Origin: Bacteroidota bacterium
GTDB taxonomy: Bacteria > Bacteroidota > Bacteroidia > Chitinophagales > Chitinophagaceae
Assembly: GCA_016866355.1 (NCBI GenBank)
Contig: VGMN01000012.1
Coordinates: 1-35,771, forward strand
Direction of reading: 5' to 3'
Length of the DNA: 35,771 nt
Shown here in pieces: positions 8,620-16,527 of the stretch. The position numbers were made by a program, and so were the translations under genes. The first letter of the stretch is position 1; the number at the start of each line of letters is the position of its first letter. The notes under the pieces are model-generated. The model did no database searches and was not told where the DNA came from. It worked only from the letters and a program-made list of their open reading frames with translations.

Positions 8620-9225
8620 ATGCAAAAATATTGTTACAATAACGGTAGAAGAGACTTCATCCGGAAGGCTAGTTTTTCAGCAGCGCTGTATGCGATTCCT
8701 TCTCTTCTGGTTCATGCGGAGTCTGTATCGCTGATTGCGCCGACTCCTGCCCCTAAAGAAAAAATCAAACTCAGTATTAACGGAAAAGAAATTTCTGCAG
8801 AAGTAGACACCCGTATCACACTGCTTGATTTTTTACGGGAGCAACTTGGATATACGGGAACAAAAAAAGGGTGTGGCATGGGTCAATGTGGCGCTTGTAT
8901 TCTTCATATTAATGGCAAAAGAATGAACAGTTGTCAAACCCTGGCTATTCATAATAACGGTAAAACCATCGAAACGGTAGAGGGGCTGGCGAATGGTGAC
9001 ACATTACATCCCATGCAAGAGGCCTTCATAAAGTGTGATGCAATGCAATGCGGTTATTGCACCCCCGGACAGATCATGTCGGGTATTGCCTGCATTAGAG
9101 ATGGAAGAGCAAATAACCGAGATGAGATTCAACGCTATATGGCAGGTAATATTTGTAGATGCGGCGCGTATCAAAATATTGTAGACGCTATAGCGCAGGT
9201 AAAAGAAAGTGGTAAAACAGTTTAA
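8620..9225 (+). CDS. Tat-exported [2Fe-2S] subunit of a xanthine dehydrogenase-family molybdoenzyme
   Basis: This is the small electron-transfer subunit, carrying two [2Fe-2S] clusters. The plant-type ferredoxin cluster ligands are C85, C90, C93 and C105 (GCGMGQCGAC..NSC). The second cluster ligands are C144, C147, C179 and C181 (CGYC..CRC). The N-terminus has a twin-arginine motif RRDFIRK (10-16) followed by a hydrophobic stretch to about residue 33, so the folded complex should be exported to the periplasm as in PaoA or IorA-type subunits. The 201-residue length is normal for exported members. The molybdopterin subunit starts 16 bases downstream. No FAD subunit gene is adjacent. The substrate is probably an aldehyde or N-heterocycle, but the sequence does not decide this. 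Confidence 0.93.
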   Translation: MQKYCYNNGRRDFIRKASFSAALYAIPSLLVHAESVSLIAPTPAPKEKIKLSINGKEISAEVDTRITLLDFLREQLGYTGTKKGCGMGQCGACILHINGKRMNSCQTLAIHNNGKTIETVEGLANGDTLHPMQEAFIKCDAMQCGYCTPGQIMSGIACIRDGRANNRDEIQRYMAGNICRCGAYQNIVDAIAQVKESGKTV

Positions 9226-9241
9226 CGCAAGAAATAATTAA

Positions 9242-11470
9242 ATGGAAAATAATTGGCTTCCGGTAAATGAGGGTCCACGAGCGGACGCACTAGATAAAGT
9301 AACTGGCAAAGCTACCTATGCAGCGGAACATCGTGTGTCAAACTTAGCACACGGTGTATTTGTATGCAGCACTATCGCCAAAGGCATTATACAATCAATA
9401 GACGAAGCAGCCGCTTTAAAAGCAGAGGGAGTAATTGATATAATCTCCTACAAAAATTGTCCCGCTATACCAGGCTATGCTCCGCAACTAGCGGATGGCA
9501 CACGCAATCCTAAGCAATGGTGGGGAATGAAAGTATTATATGACAACCAAGTTCGTTTTTACGGACAACCCATTGCACTGGTAGTAGCAGAAACGCTTGA
9601 GCAAGCAAACGCTGCCAGTTTATTACTTAAAATCACCTATCAAAAGGAGTCCTTTGAAACAGACTTCAACTTAGCTCGAAAGGATCCTTCAAAAGCAAAA
9701 CCACCGAGCACCTACTCGCGCGGAAATGCAAGTAATTATGAACAAGCGGCTGTCAAAGTGGATGGAGAGTTTACAATCCCTATTGAAGTACACAGCCCCA
9801 TGGAACTGCAAGCAACCATTGCGGTATGGGAAGCAGAAGATAAACTAACGGTCTATGATAAAACACAAGGACCTAAAGCAACACAAGGCGCTATTGCGCG
9901 GTTATTTAATATACCCGATAAAAACGTGCGTGTCATCGCCGATTATGTAGGAGGGGCTTTTGGAAATGCACTCCGAAACTGGCACAATGTGCCTGCAGCG
10001 TGTATCGCTGCTAAAAAAATCAATCGGCCGGTAAAAGTGATACTCACCCGACCACAAATGTTTAATCTGACCGGATACCGTCCACAATCCTGGCAACAGT
10101 TAAAAATTGGAGCCGACGCAACAGGTAAGTTTGTAGGTATTATTCACACTGCTATTAGTAATACATCACGCTATGAGGAGTTTCGCGAAGGCATAGTAAA
10201 TGCTTCTCGTTTTCTTTACGCCTGTGATTATGTAGATACTAACTACCGAATACTTCCACTAGACGTAAGTACGCCCACTTGGATGCGAGGACCTGGCGAA
10301 GCTAGCGGTTGTTTTGCCTTAGAAAGTAGTATCGACCAATTATCTTATGTGCTTAATATGGACCCCGTTGAACTTCGGATTAAAAATTTTGCAGAGAAAA
10401 ATCCGGAATCCAAATTACCCTGGTCGTCTAACTATCTCAAAGAATGTTATGACAAGGGCCGTACGTTAATTAATTGGGCTAATCGCCCGCAAAAACCTGG
10501 AAGCTTACAAGAGAATGGATGGTTAGTTGGATACGGCATGGCAAACGGTGTTTTCGGAGCCGGACGGTCACAAGCATCAGTGCGTGCCATTTTACAAGCC
10601 AATGGAAACCTGGTATTACAAAGTGCTGTGAGTGATATGGGGCCTGGCACAACCACAGCCATGACAAAAATTGCATCAGAAAATTTACTGCTTCCGCTTG
10701 ATAAAATTTCATTTAAATTGGGAGATTCTGAACTACCACCTGGTCCCACTCAAGGTGGATCTACCACCACCTCTACCCTGGGAACGGCAGTATACCTGGC
10801 CTGTGAAGCACTAAAAAAATCATTACGAACACTGGCTGTTGAAAATGTACCTGCATTTAAAAACTTGGATGCATCTACCTTGGTGATTAAAGAAGGTGGC
10901 GTAAGTGCTTCAATTGATAAAGAGGTTTTTATTTCTAATGCTGATCTGCTAAAACTGGGGAATAAACCATTTTTGGAAATCACACAAGATTCGCAAGGTA
11001 CTAGTGCCATGGAACTAAAGCATGCTACAAACTCATTCTCCTCACACTTTGTAAAAGTTCTTGTCAATCCAAAAACGTTAAAAATAAAAATTACAGAAGT
11101 AGTAACCACCGCTGATGCCGGAAAAATTATCAGTGAAAATACAGCCAGAAGTCAAATGCTTGGAGGTGTTGTGGGTGGGATTGGAATGGCCTTGTTTGAA
11201 GAATTAAAATTTGATCATTATACCGGCGCAATAACAAACGCCAGCTTTGCAGGCTATCAAGTACCCTTACACCCTGATATCCCAAAGACTACAGTTTGGT
11301 TTGTCAATAAACCAGACCCAATCATAAACCCAATTGGTGCCAAAGGGTTAGGTGAAATTGCATTTATTGGCCTGGCCGCTGCTATTGCAAATGCAGTGTA
11401 TAATGCAACAGGAAAAAGAGTCAGAAACCTTCCCATTACACCAGAAAAACTTAAAGAAGCAAAAATTTAG
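9242..11470 (+). CDS. Molybdopterin-binding catalytic subunit, xanthine dehydrogenase/aldehyde oxidoreductase family (PaoC-like)
   Basis: This is the catalytic subunit that binds the molybdenum cofactor and hydroxylates its substrate with water. The N-terminal hammerhead domain (about residues 13-135) begins RADALDKVTGKATYAAE. The first Mo-cofactor domain has VGGAFG (236-241), the RGPGEASG segment (349-356), and the second domain carries GQ-type loops such as SDMGPGTTT and GGSTTTS. KGLGEIA places the catalytic Glu at residue 705. At 742 residues without its own signal peptide it resembles PaoC, which crosses the membrane with its Tat-bearing small-subunit partner. The partner is encoded 16 bases upstream. 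PaoB-type FAD genes normally sit between the two; here none does, so the electron acceptor is unclear. The aspartyl protease gene begins 14 bases downstream. Confidence 0.93.
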   Translation: MENNWLPVNEGPRADALDKVTGKATYAAEHRVSNLAHGVFVCSTIAKGIIQSIDEAAALKAEGVIDIISYKNCPAIPGYAPQLADGTRNPKQWWGMKVLYDNQVRFYGQPIALVVAETLEQANAASLLLKITYQKESFETDFNLARKDPSKAKPPSTYSRGNASNYEQAAVKVDGEFTIPIEVHSPMELQATIAVWEAEDKLTVYDKTQGPKATQGAIARLFNIPDKNVRVIADYVGGAFGNALRNWHNVPAACIAAKKINRPVKVILTRPQMFNLTGYRPQSWQQLKIGADATGKFVGIIHTAISNTSRYEEFREGIVNASRFLYACDYVDTNYRILPLDVSTPTWMRGPGEASGCFALESSIDQLSYVLNMDPVELRIKNFAEKNPESKLPWSSNYLKECYDKGRTLINWANRPQKPGSLQENGWLVGYGMANGVFGAGRSQASVRAILQANGNLVLQSAVSDMGPGTTTAMTKIASENLLLPLDKISFKLGDSELPPGPTQGGSTTTSTLGTAVYLACEALKKSLRTLAVENVPAFKNLDASTLVIKEGGVSASIDKEVFISNADLLKLGNKPFLEITQDSQGTSAMELKHATNSFSSHFVKVLVNPKTLKIKITEVVTTADAGKIISENTARSQMLGGVVGGIGMALFEELKFDHYTGAITNASFAGYQVPLHPDIPKTTVWFVNKPDPIINPIGAKGLGEIAFIGLAAAIANAVYNATGKRVRNLPITPEKLKEAKI

Positions 11471-11484
11471 AAAAACCAATTTTC

Positions 11485-12678
11485 ATGCAAATAAGGCTAG
11501 CATGCTTACAAAAATTTGGTCTAGCACTATTTTTTTTTGTTTTATGCATGAAAATTGAAGGTAATTCGCAAAGTCGCTTAATAAGCACCAACTCGTTTCT
11601 GCAAGTAACAGGTGGGGTTATTATCATTCAAGCACAATTGGAAACCTTTCCTGATACTTTACAATTCATTTTTGATACAGGTAGCAGCGGAATTTCCCTA
11701 GACTCTTCAACTGCTAAATTCTTAGGGTTGCAGCCCACATACACCGGTCAACTTATTAGGGGTGTCGGCGGTATACGTGAGGTCCCCTCCTTACAACATA
11801 AAAGTTTGAAAGTTGGTCAACTTCAAGCAGATTCACTCAATTTTTACGTTAATGACTACTCAGTATTGACTTCGATCTATGGGGTACGAATTGATGGAGT
11901 CATTGGATATGCCCTGCTTAATCGTTTTGCTATTCAGATAGATTATGAAAAACAACTAATGAGTTGGTTCACGCCGGGCAGTTTTAACTACCCACGAAAT
12001 GGACACTTACTTCATCTAGAAATAAATAAACTACCCTCCTATCCGGTGATGGTAAAAGATATAAAATCGGATTCGACCACATTGATGATTGATATCGGCG
12101 CAGGCTTAAATTTACTTTTTTCGAACCGCTACATAAAAAAGTCAGGCATAATTGACTCAACTAGAAGATATTGGACCACATCTGGAGAAGGTATCGGTGG
12201 ACAAATTGATCTAAAACTGACTGTCCTTCCTAAATTTCGTATAGGCCCCTATCGTTTTAGAAAAATTCCAATTACAATTTTTGAAGATCCTTATAATGTA
12301 ACCAATTTTCCAGTCTGGGGTGGCTTGATTGGAAACGATTTATTAAGGCGATTTAATTTAATACTTAACTACTCGCAAAAGGAAATACATATTCGTCCAA
12401 ACCGATACTACTATGAGCCATTTGATTATTCTTATACGGGTATGGAACTTTATTTGATAAATAATCAAGTAGAAGTTGGATTTGTTGCTTCCACTTCCCC
12501 TGCCGGACTAGCTGGCTTAGAAGTAGGCGATCAGATCTTAGCCATCAATAAAGTCATTACAGGAAGCCTTGGTGATTATAAAGCAGAATTAAATCATGCT
12601 AAGAGAAAGATTACAATTATTTATAAAAGAGAAAATAAAGTTGAAATTGTAGAGGTGAAAGTATTGAAAATAAATTGA
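11485..12678 (+). CDS. Secreted retropepsin-like aspartyl protease with C-terminal PDZ domain
   Basis: The protein is predicted periplasmic, with an N-terminal hydrophobic signal (about 1-29, ending ..KIEGNSQ). The first catalytic motif is FDTGSSG with Asp64. A second motif MIDIGAG has Asp203, so a single chain provides both lobes, although the usual DTG is DIG here. A glycine-rich flap candidate VGGIRE lies near residues 94-99. A PDZ domain occupies about 330-397 (ASTSPAGLAGLEVGDQILAI is its carboxylate-loop and core), as in many Bacteroidota proteins annotated as aspartyl protease family. It is the third gene of the unit that starts at 8620, 14 bases after the molybdopterin subunit. A role in quality control or processing of that exported enzyme is conceivable but is only inference from position. 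Confidence 0.88.
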   Translation: MQIRLACLQKFGLALFFFVLCMKIEGNSQSRLISTNSFLQVTGGVIIIQAQLETFPDTLQFIFDTGSSGISLDSSTAKFLGLQPTYTGQLIRGVGGIREVPSLQHKSLKVGQLQADSLNFYVNDYSVLTSIYGVRIDGVIGYALLNRFAIQIDYEKQLMSWFTPGSFNYPRNGHLLHLEINKLPSYPVMVKDIKSDSTTLMIDIGAGLNLLFSNRYIKKSGIIDSTRRYWTTSGEGIGGQIDLKLTVLPKFRIGPYRFRKIPITIFEDPYNVTNFPVWGGLIGNDLLRRFNLILNYSQKEIHIRPNRYYYEPFDYSYTGMELYLINNQVEVGFVASTSPAGLAGLEVGDQILAINKVITGSLGDYKAELNHAKRKITIIYKRENKVEIVEVKVLKIN

Positions 12679-12702
12679 CTTCAATGATTCAAATAAATTT
12701 AA

Positions 12703-13116
12703 ATGCAACAACCATTAATTGAAAGAATAATACTTTTTGATGGAGAATGTATCTTATGCAATAAAGCAGTACTTCTTTTAATAAAAAGAGATCCAAACAA
12801 ACTTTTTTTATTTGCATCCTTACAATCACCTTATGGTGAGTCCCTTTTACGTAAAATAGGCATAAATTCAAATACGTTGAACTCAATAATATTAGTGCAT
12901 GGAAATGACTACTTTATTAAATCGAGTGCAGTTTTAGAGATTTTAAAAGAGCTTGAGGGCTACTCAATATTATATCGATTATTGAAAATATTTCCCACCT
13001 CTATCCTTGATATATTTTATGATATAATAGCCAAAATTAGGTATAAGCTTTTGGGGAAAACTAAAATCTGTGTGATTTATGATCAAGGTGAATTCACACA
13101 ACGAGTTGCCAAATAA
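12703..13116 (+). CDS. DCC-family (DUF393) thiol-disulfide oxidoreductase-like protein
   Basis: The family is defined by a thioredoxin-like fold with a DxxCxxC motif near the N-terminus. Here LFDGECILC gives Asp13, Cys16 and Cys19, matching the motif exactly. The following segment with NKAVLLLIKRDPNKLFLFASLQS also fits the family. At 137 residues it has the usual length and no signal peptide. The start is 24 bases after the protease stop, so it is probably the last gene of the operon beginning at 8620. It converges on the T9SS gene, whose stop is at 13150. Its redox partner and true biochemical role are unknown for most family members. Confidence 0.9.
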   Translation: MQQPLIERIILFDGECILCNKAVLLLIKRDPNKLFLFASLQSPYGESLLRKIGINSNTLNSIILVHGNDYFIKSSAVLEILKELEGYSILYRLLKIFPTSILDIFYDIIAKIRYKLLGKTKICVIYDQGEFTQRVAK

Positions 13117-13149
13117 GCAAGTAGGAATTAAATTTTTAGCATTTAACTT

Positions 13150-16100
13150 TTACCAAACATGCGCTTTACCCTCAATTAACTTTTTTCCTGCAGCATCACC
13201 AATAACAATAAAATAAATTCCCCTTGCCGCTTTTTGTAAATCAATAGGTAAAATAGTATAAGGTCCGCTTACAGGAAAAACTTCCTGATACACACGTGCC
13301 CCTTTACTGTCAAATATTGCTAGCTGTCGGGTTGTGGAAACTCCTCCGGCATTGTAATAAGAAATTGAAAAGTTTCCATTATTAGGCGAGGGGAATATAA
13401 ATAAACGATCACTAGCCATTGCCGTAATTGTAACACTGGAGGATTGTGCAGCGCAGAATAAACCACTCGACCAAGTTTCTCGTACCCCAACTTGATAGGT
13501 ACCCAAATTTGTTATAGTCGCAACTACTGTATTTCCACTACCAGGTGAATAAGGTTGCCCACCCAATGTCCAATTGGTGCTAATGACACCTCCGGTAGAA
13601 GCGCTGGGAGTTGCTGTTAATGTGGTACTTTGACCCGGCAGTAAGGAAGTAGTTGGTGCTGCAGTTAGACCCACTGTAGGGTTAGCACGAACCGAGAGTT
13701 GAGCAACAGCGCTGGTTTCCCGTTGAGGACAAGTTGCGTTAGATACAATACAACGATAACGATTTCCATTATAAGAGAGAGGTAGATTGACAAATTGAAG
13801 AACGGGACTCAACGTAGAAGGTAAACTAGTCCAGGTAGTTCCTCCATTAGTGCTTTGTTGCCAATCATAATTAACAGTGGCCACACTTGATACTGCAATA
13901 ATAAAACTAGCCCCACTACCTGCACAAACCTCAGCACTTACAGGCTGTCGATTAATGGTAGCGGGTGCGTGAATGGTCAATGTTGCAGGATTAGTGTTAA
14001 CGGCGGGAGGACAAACACCAGTCACTACACAACGATAAATATATCCGCTCCAACCAACTGGTGGTGTAGTAATTGAAAGTTGTGAAGTAGTAGTCCCGTT
14101 GTAAGCACCACCGTTCGATATATTAGTAAATCCAGTACCCGTGTTCACCTGCCACTGAAATTGCACACCAGTTCCAATTGCATCCGTTGTCATAAAAGTG
14201 CTTGTACCTAAACAAATTGTATGTGAGGCAGGGTGTGAAATTACTTGGGTGAGTGTATTTATCGTTAATGTAGCACTAATCGAAGAAACAAGCGTGGGAC
14301 AGGCAGCTGTTGAAATCACACAACGATATTCCGCACCAGACATAGAGACCACAACACCAGTGATTACCAATGTAGTTGTAGTCACTCCACTATAACCTAC
14401 TCCATTTCCAATATTTGTCCAAACACCATTGGTGTTTACCTGCCATTGATAAAGTAATCCTGAGCCATTGGCGGCAACAGTGAGATTTACAGTTGTTCCT
14501 TCACAAACGGTCTGAGAAACAGGGTGCGTAGTTATGGTAGGAGACGCGCCAACAGTGAGCAGCCCACAATTGGATATTACAGTTGTTGCACAAGGCGAAG
14601 CAATCACACAACGATATCCCGTATTATTTTGAGACACTGTAACAGCTCCTAGAGAAAGCGTTGCAGCTGTTGCACTACTAATATCTTGCCAAGGTCCATT
14701 ACAGCCGTTTAAACTTTGCTGCCATTGGTAGGTAAGCGAGTTGCCAGTTGCTACTACAGCATATGAAATAGTAGTACCAATACACGCTACTTGTGCACTG
14801 GGCTGACTGGTAATTATAATAGATGGTGGTGCAGTAATTGTATATGTAAGTACCACATTTTGTGTATTCACACCCGTTGCAGTACCCGTCACGGTAATAG
14901 TATAACTACCCGGAGCTAATGTATTAGTTCCCGTGAGTGTAACAGTAGTATTGCTTCCAACATTTACTGGATTACTACTAAAAGATAAAGAAGTTCCAGC
15001 AGGTATCCCTGAAGCGGTAAGTGAAATTGCGCCGCTAAAACTACCGGATGCAGTAGTAGATAATTGAATGCTAATACTAGCTGGGGCTGGGCAAGCCGCT
15101 ACTGCGGCTGAAGGAGTAGTAAAGGAAAATCCAGCAGTAGCAACACCTGTAGTGCCGCTAGGTGTAATATTTTGTGCGTATGCACGCTGTACACCATTGC
15201 GTGTTTCAGCCCAAACCCCCACCGCTTGACTATTACTTAATGCGCTAAATCCATAACGCCCTTTCGGTGAGCCAGCACTAGCGGTAGTGGAACTTAATTC
15301 AACTCGGTTACCCGTCCAAACAAATGCACCATTTCCATCTAAACGAGTTGCATAAATTTTATAATTCGCATCATAACTCATAAAAACAGGTGCATCATTA
15401 ACTAGAGCAAGTCCACCGGCCTGCGTATCAAAGGATGCACTAATTGGATAAATATTTAATGCATTGTCCGTTAATAACCGAGCGCCTGTTTGCTTATTGA
15501 ATTTCTGTACATAAACTCCATACTGACTTTGAGACGTGTTGCTATATGAACAAACAGACCAAACTAAGGGCGAACCAGAATCTGTTGCAATATTGGTCAT
15601 CTGCTGATAAGGGTCAGCACCACTAGTAGCTGTACTAAAGTTGGAACCATTACCGCCATAGGGAAGCGTACCATTGGGATTGATACGATGCAACCAGGAA
15701 TTAAAACGACTTCCCTGTGCACTGTAGTAACCGCAATAAGTAGTATCCTCTTCACTCAATACAGAATAATAGCGAGCACCAGAGGTTGTTTCGGTTGATA
15801 GTTGCAATGCCGAGGTCCAACTAGCCACACCACTGCTATTGTACCGTTGTGCATAAAGAGTGGTAGCAATACCAAAGCCTCTTCGCTGGAAAACCAGCGT
15901 AAAGTTTCCATTCAAATTTGACACTACCTGACCACGTGTAGTATTGGCCGTTCCTACTTGTACGGTAACAGGTGTTAACCAGGCAAGTACACCAGCTGTA
16001 CTTATTTTTTGAATTTGGAGTGTATTAGTGGTGGCTTCAATCCAAGTAACTACTGTTTCACCATTACTCAATACCGCAGGATACGGTGCAAGACCTTGTC

Positions 16101-16518
16101 CCAAAATCACACCATTATTACTCCATAAATGAGCTCCGGTCTGTGAAATTTTATAGGCGACTGCATTCAATTGACCGCTGCGTTGATCTTGATAAGCAAC
16201 AATTAAGTTGTCATTGGCATCCTTACAAATATTAAAAACGAACGTAGCCGTACCAGATGGTTTATTATCAATCAACACACCATCTGGCCCTAGTAATTTT
16301 GTACCATCCACATCCAATAACTGCGCACGCATATCATAATTACCACTATTTTGGTGGTAAAAAGCAATCCAAGTTTTACCTGTACTTGTGGGTAGCGAGT
16401 GCATGTCTGCAACAGGGAGGGTTGCAATTTCCAAATTAACGGAAGTGTTGGGGTTCCATTGTGCAGTAGATACCAATGTTGCAAAAAGAAAGAGTGACAG
16501 AGAAAGTAATTTTTGCAT
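13150..16518 (-). CDS. Large T9SS-secreted protein with four Ig-like repeats
   Basis: This is a surface or secreted protein routed through the type IX secretion system. It has a signal peptide MQKLLSLSLFLFATLVSTAQ, then about 450 residues resembling a beta-propeller (repeated WIEATTN, AVGVWAETR, VWSVCSY-type strands). Residues 560-940 hold four Ig-like repeats of about 95 residues. Each has a QP-x-S..C..G start, a YQWQ core strand and a YRC terminal strand (GYRCVIAS, EYRCVIST, IYRCVVTG, RYRCIVSN). A PKD-like segment follows, then a T9SS type A sorting domain at about 1033-1122 starting near LFIFPSPNNGNFSISY and ending KLIEGKAHVW. Cysteines in each Ig unit suggest disulfides. It starts 9 bases after the prolyl oligopeptidase stop, so they share a transcript. 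Ligand and function are unknown; adhesion is a guess. Confidence 0.88.
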   Translation of the reverse strand: MQKLLSLSLFLFATLVSTAQWNPNTSVNLEIATLPVADMHSLPTSTGKTWIAFYHQNSGNYDMRAQLLDVDGTKLLGPDGVLIDNKPSGTATFVFNICKDANDNLIVAYQDQRSGQLNAVAYKISQTGAHLWSNNGVILGQGLAPYPAVLSNGETVVTWIEATTNTLQIQKISTAGVLAWLTPVTVQVGTANTTRGQVVSNLNGNFTLVFQRRGFGIATTLYAQRYNSSGVASWTSALQLSTETTSGARYYSVLSEEDTTYCGYYSAQGSRFNSWLHRINPNGTLPYGGNGSNFSTATSGADPYQQMTNIATDSGSPLVWSVCSYSNTSQSQYGVYVQKFNKQTGARLLTDNALNIYPISASFDTQAGGLALVNDAPVFMSYDANYKIYATRLDGNGAFVWTGNRVELSSTTASAGSPKGRYGFSALSNSQAVGVWAETRNGVQRAYAQNITPSGTTGVATAGFSFTTPSAAVAACPAPASISIQLSTTASGSFSGAISLTASGIPAGTSLSFSSNPVNVGSNTTVTLTGTNTLAPGSYTITVTGTATGVNTQNVVLTYTITAPPSIIITSQPSAQVACIGTTISYAVVATGNSLTYQWQQSLNGCNGPWQDISSATAATLSLGAVTVSQNNTGYRCVIASPCATTVISNCGLLTVGASPTITTHPVSQTVCEGTTVNLTVAANGSGLLYQWQVNTNGVWTNIGNGVGYSGVTTTTLVITGVVVSMSGAEYRCVISTAACPTLVSSISATLTINTLTQVISHPASHTICLGTSTFMTTDAIGTGVQFQWQVNTGTGFTNISNGGAYNGTTTSQLSITTPPVGWSGYIYRCVVTGVCPPAVNTNPATLTIHAPATINRQPVSAEVCAGSGASFIIAVSSVATVNYDWQQSTNGGTTWTSLPSTLSPVLQFVNLPLSYNGNRYRCIVSNATCPQRETSAVAQLSVRANPTVGLTAAPTTSLLPGQSTTLTATPSASTGGVISTNWTLGGQPYSPGSGNTVVATITNLGTYQVGVRETWSSGLFCAAQSSSVTITAMASDRLFIFPSPNNGNFSISYYNAGGVSTTRQLAIFDSKGARVYQEVFPVSGPYTILPIDLQKAARGIYFIVIGDAAGKKLIEGKAHVW

Positions 16519-16527
16519 AACAAGCTT

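Noticed and set aside
8578-8620. TAGCTTTA near 8600 as promoter -7 box for the molybdoenzyme operon
   Set aside because: It lies about 7 bases before the ATG, so transcription would start at or inside the start codon.
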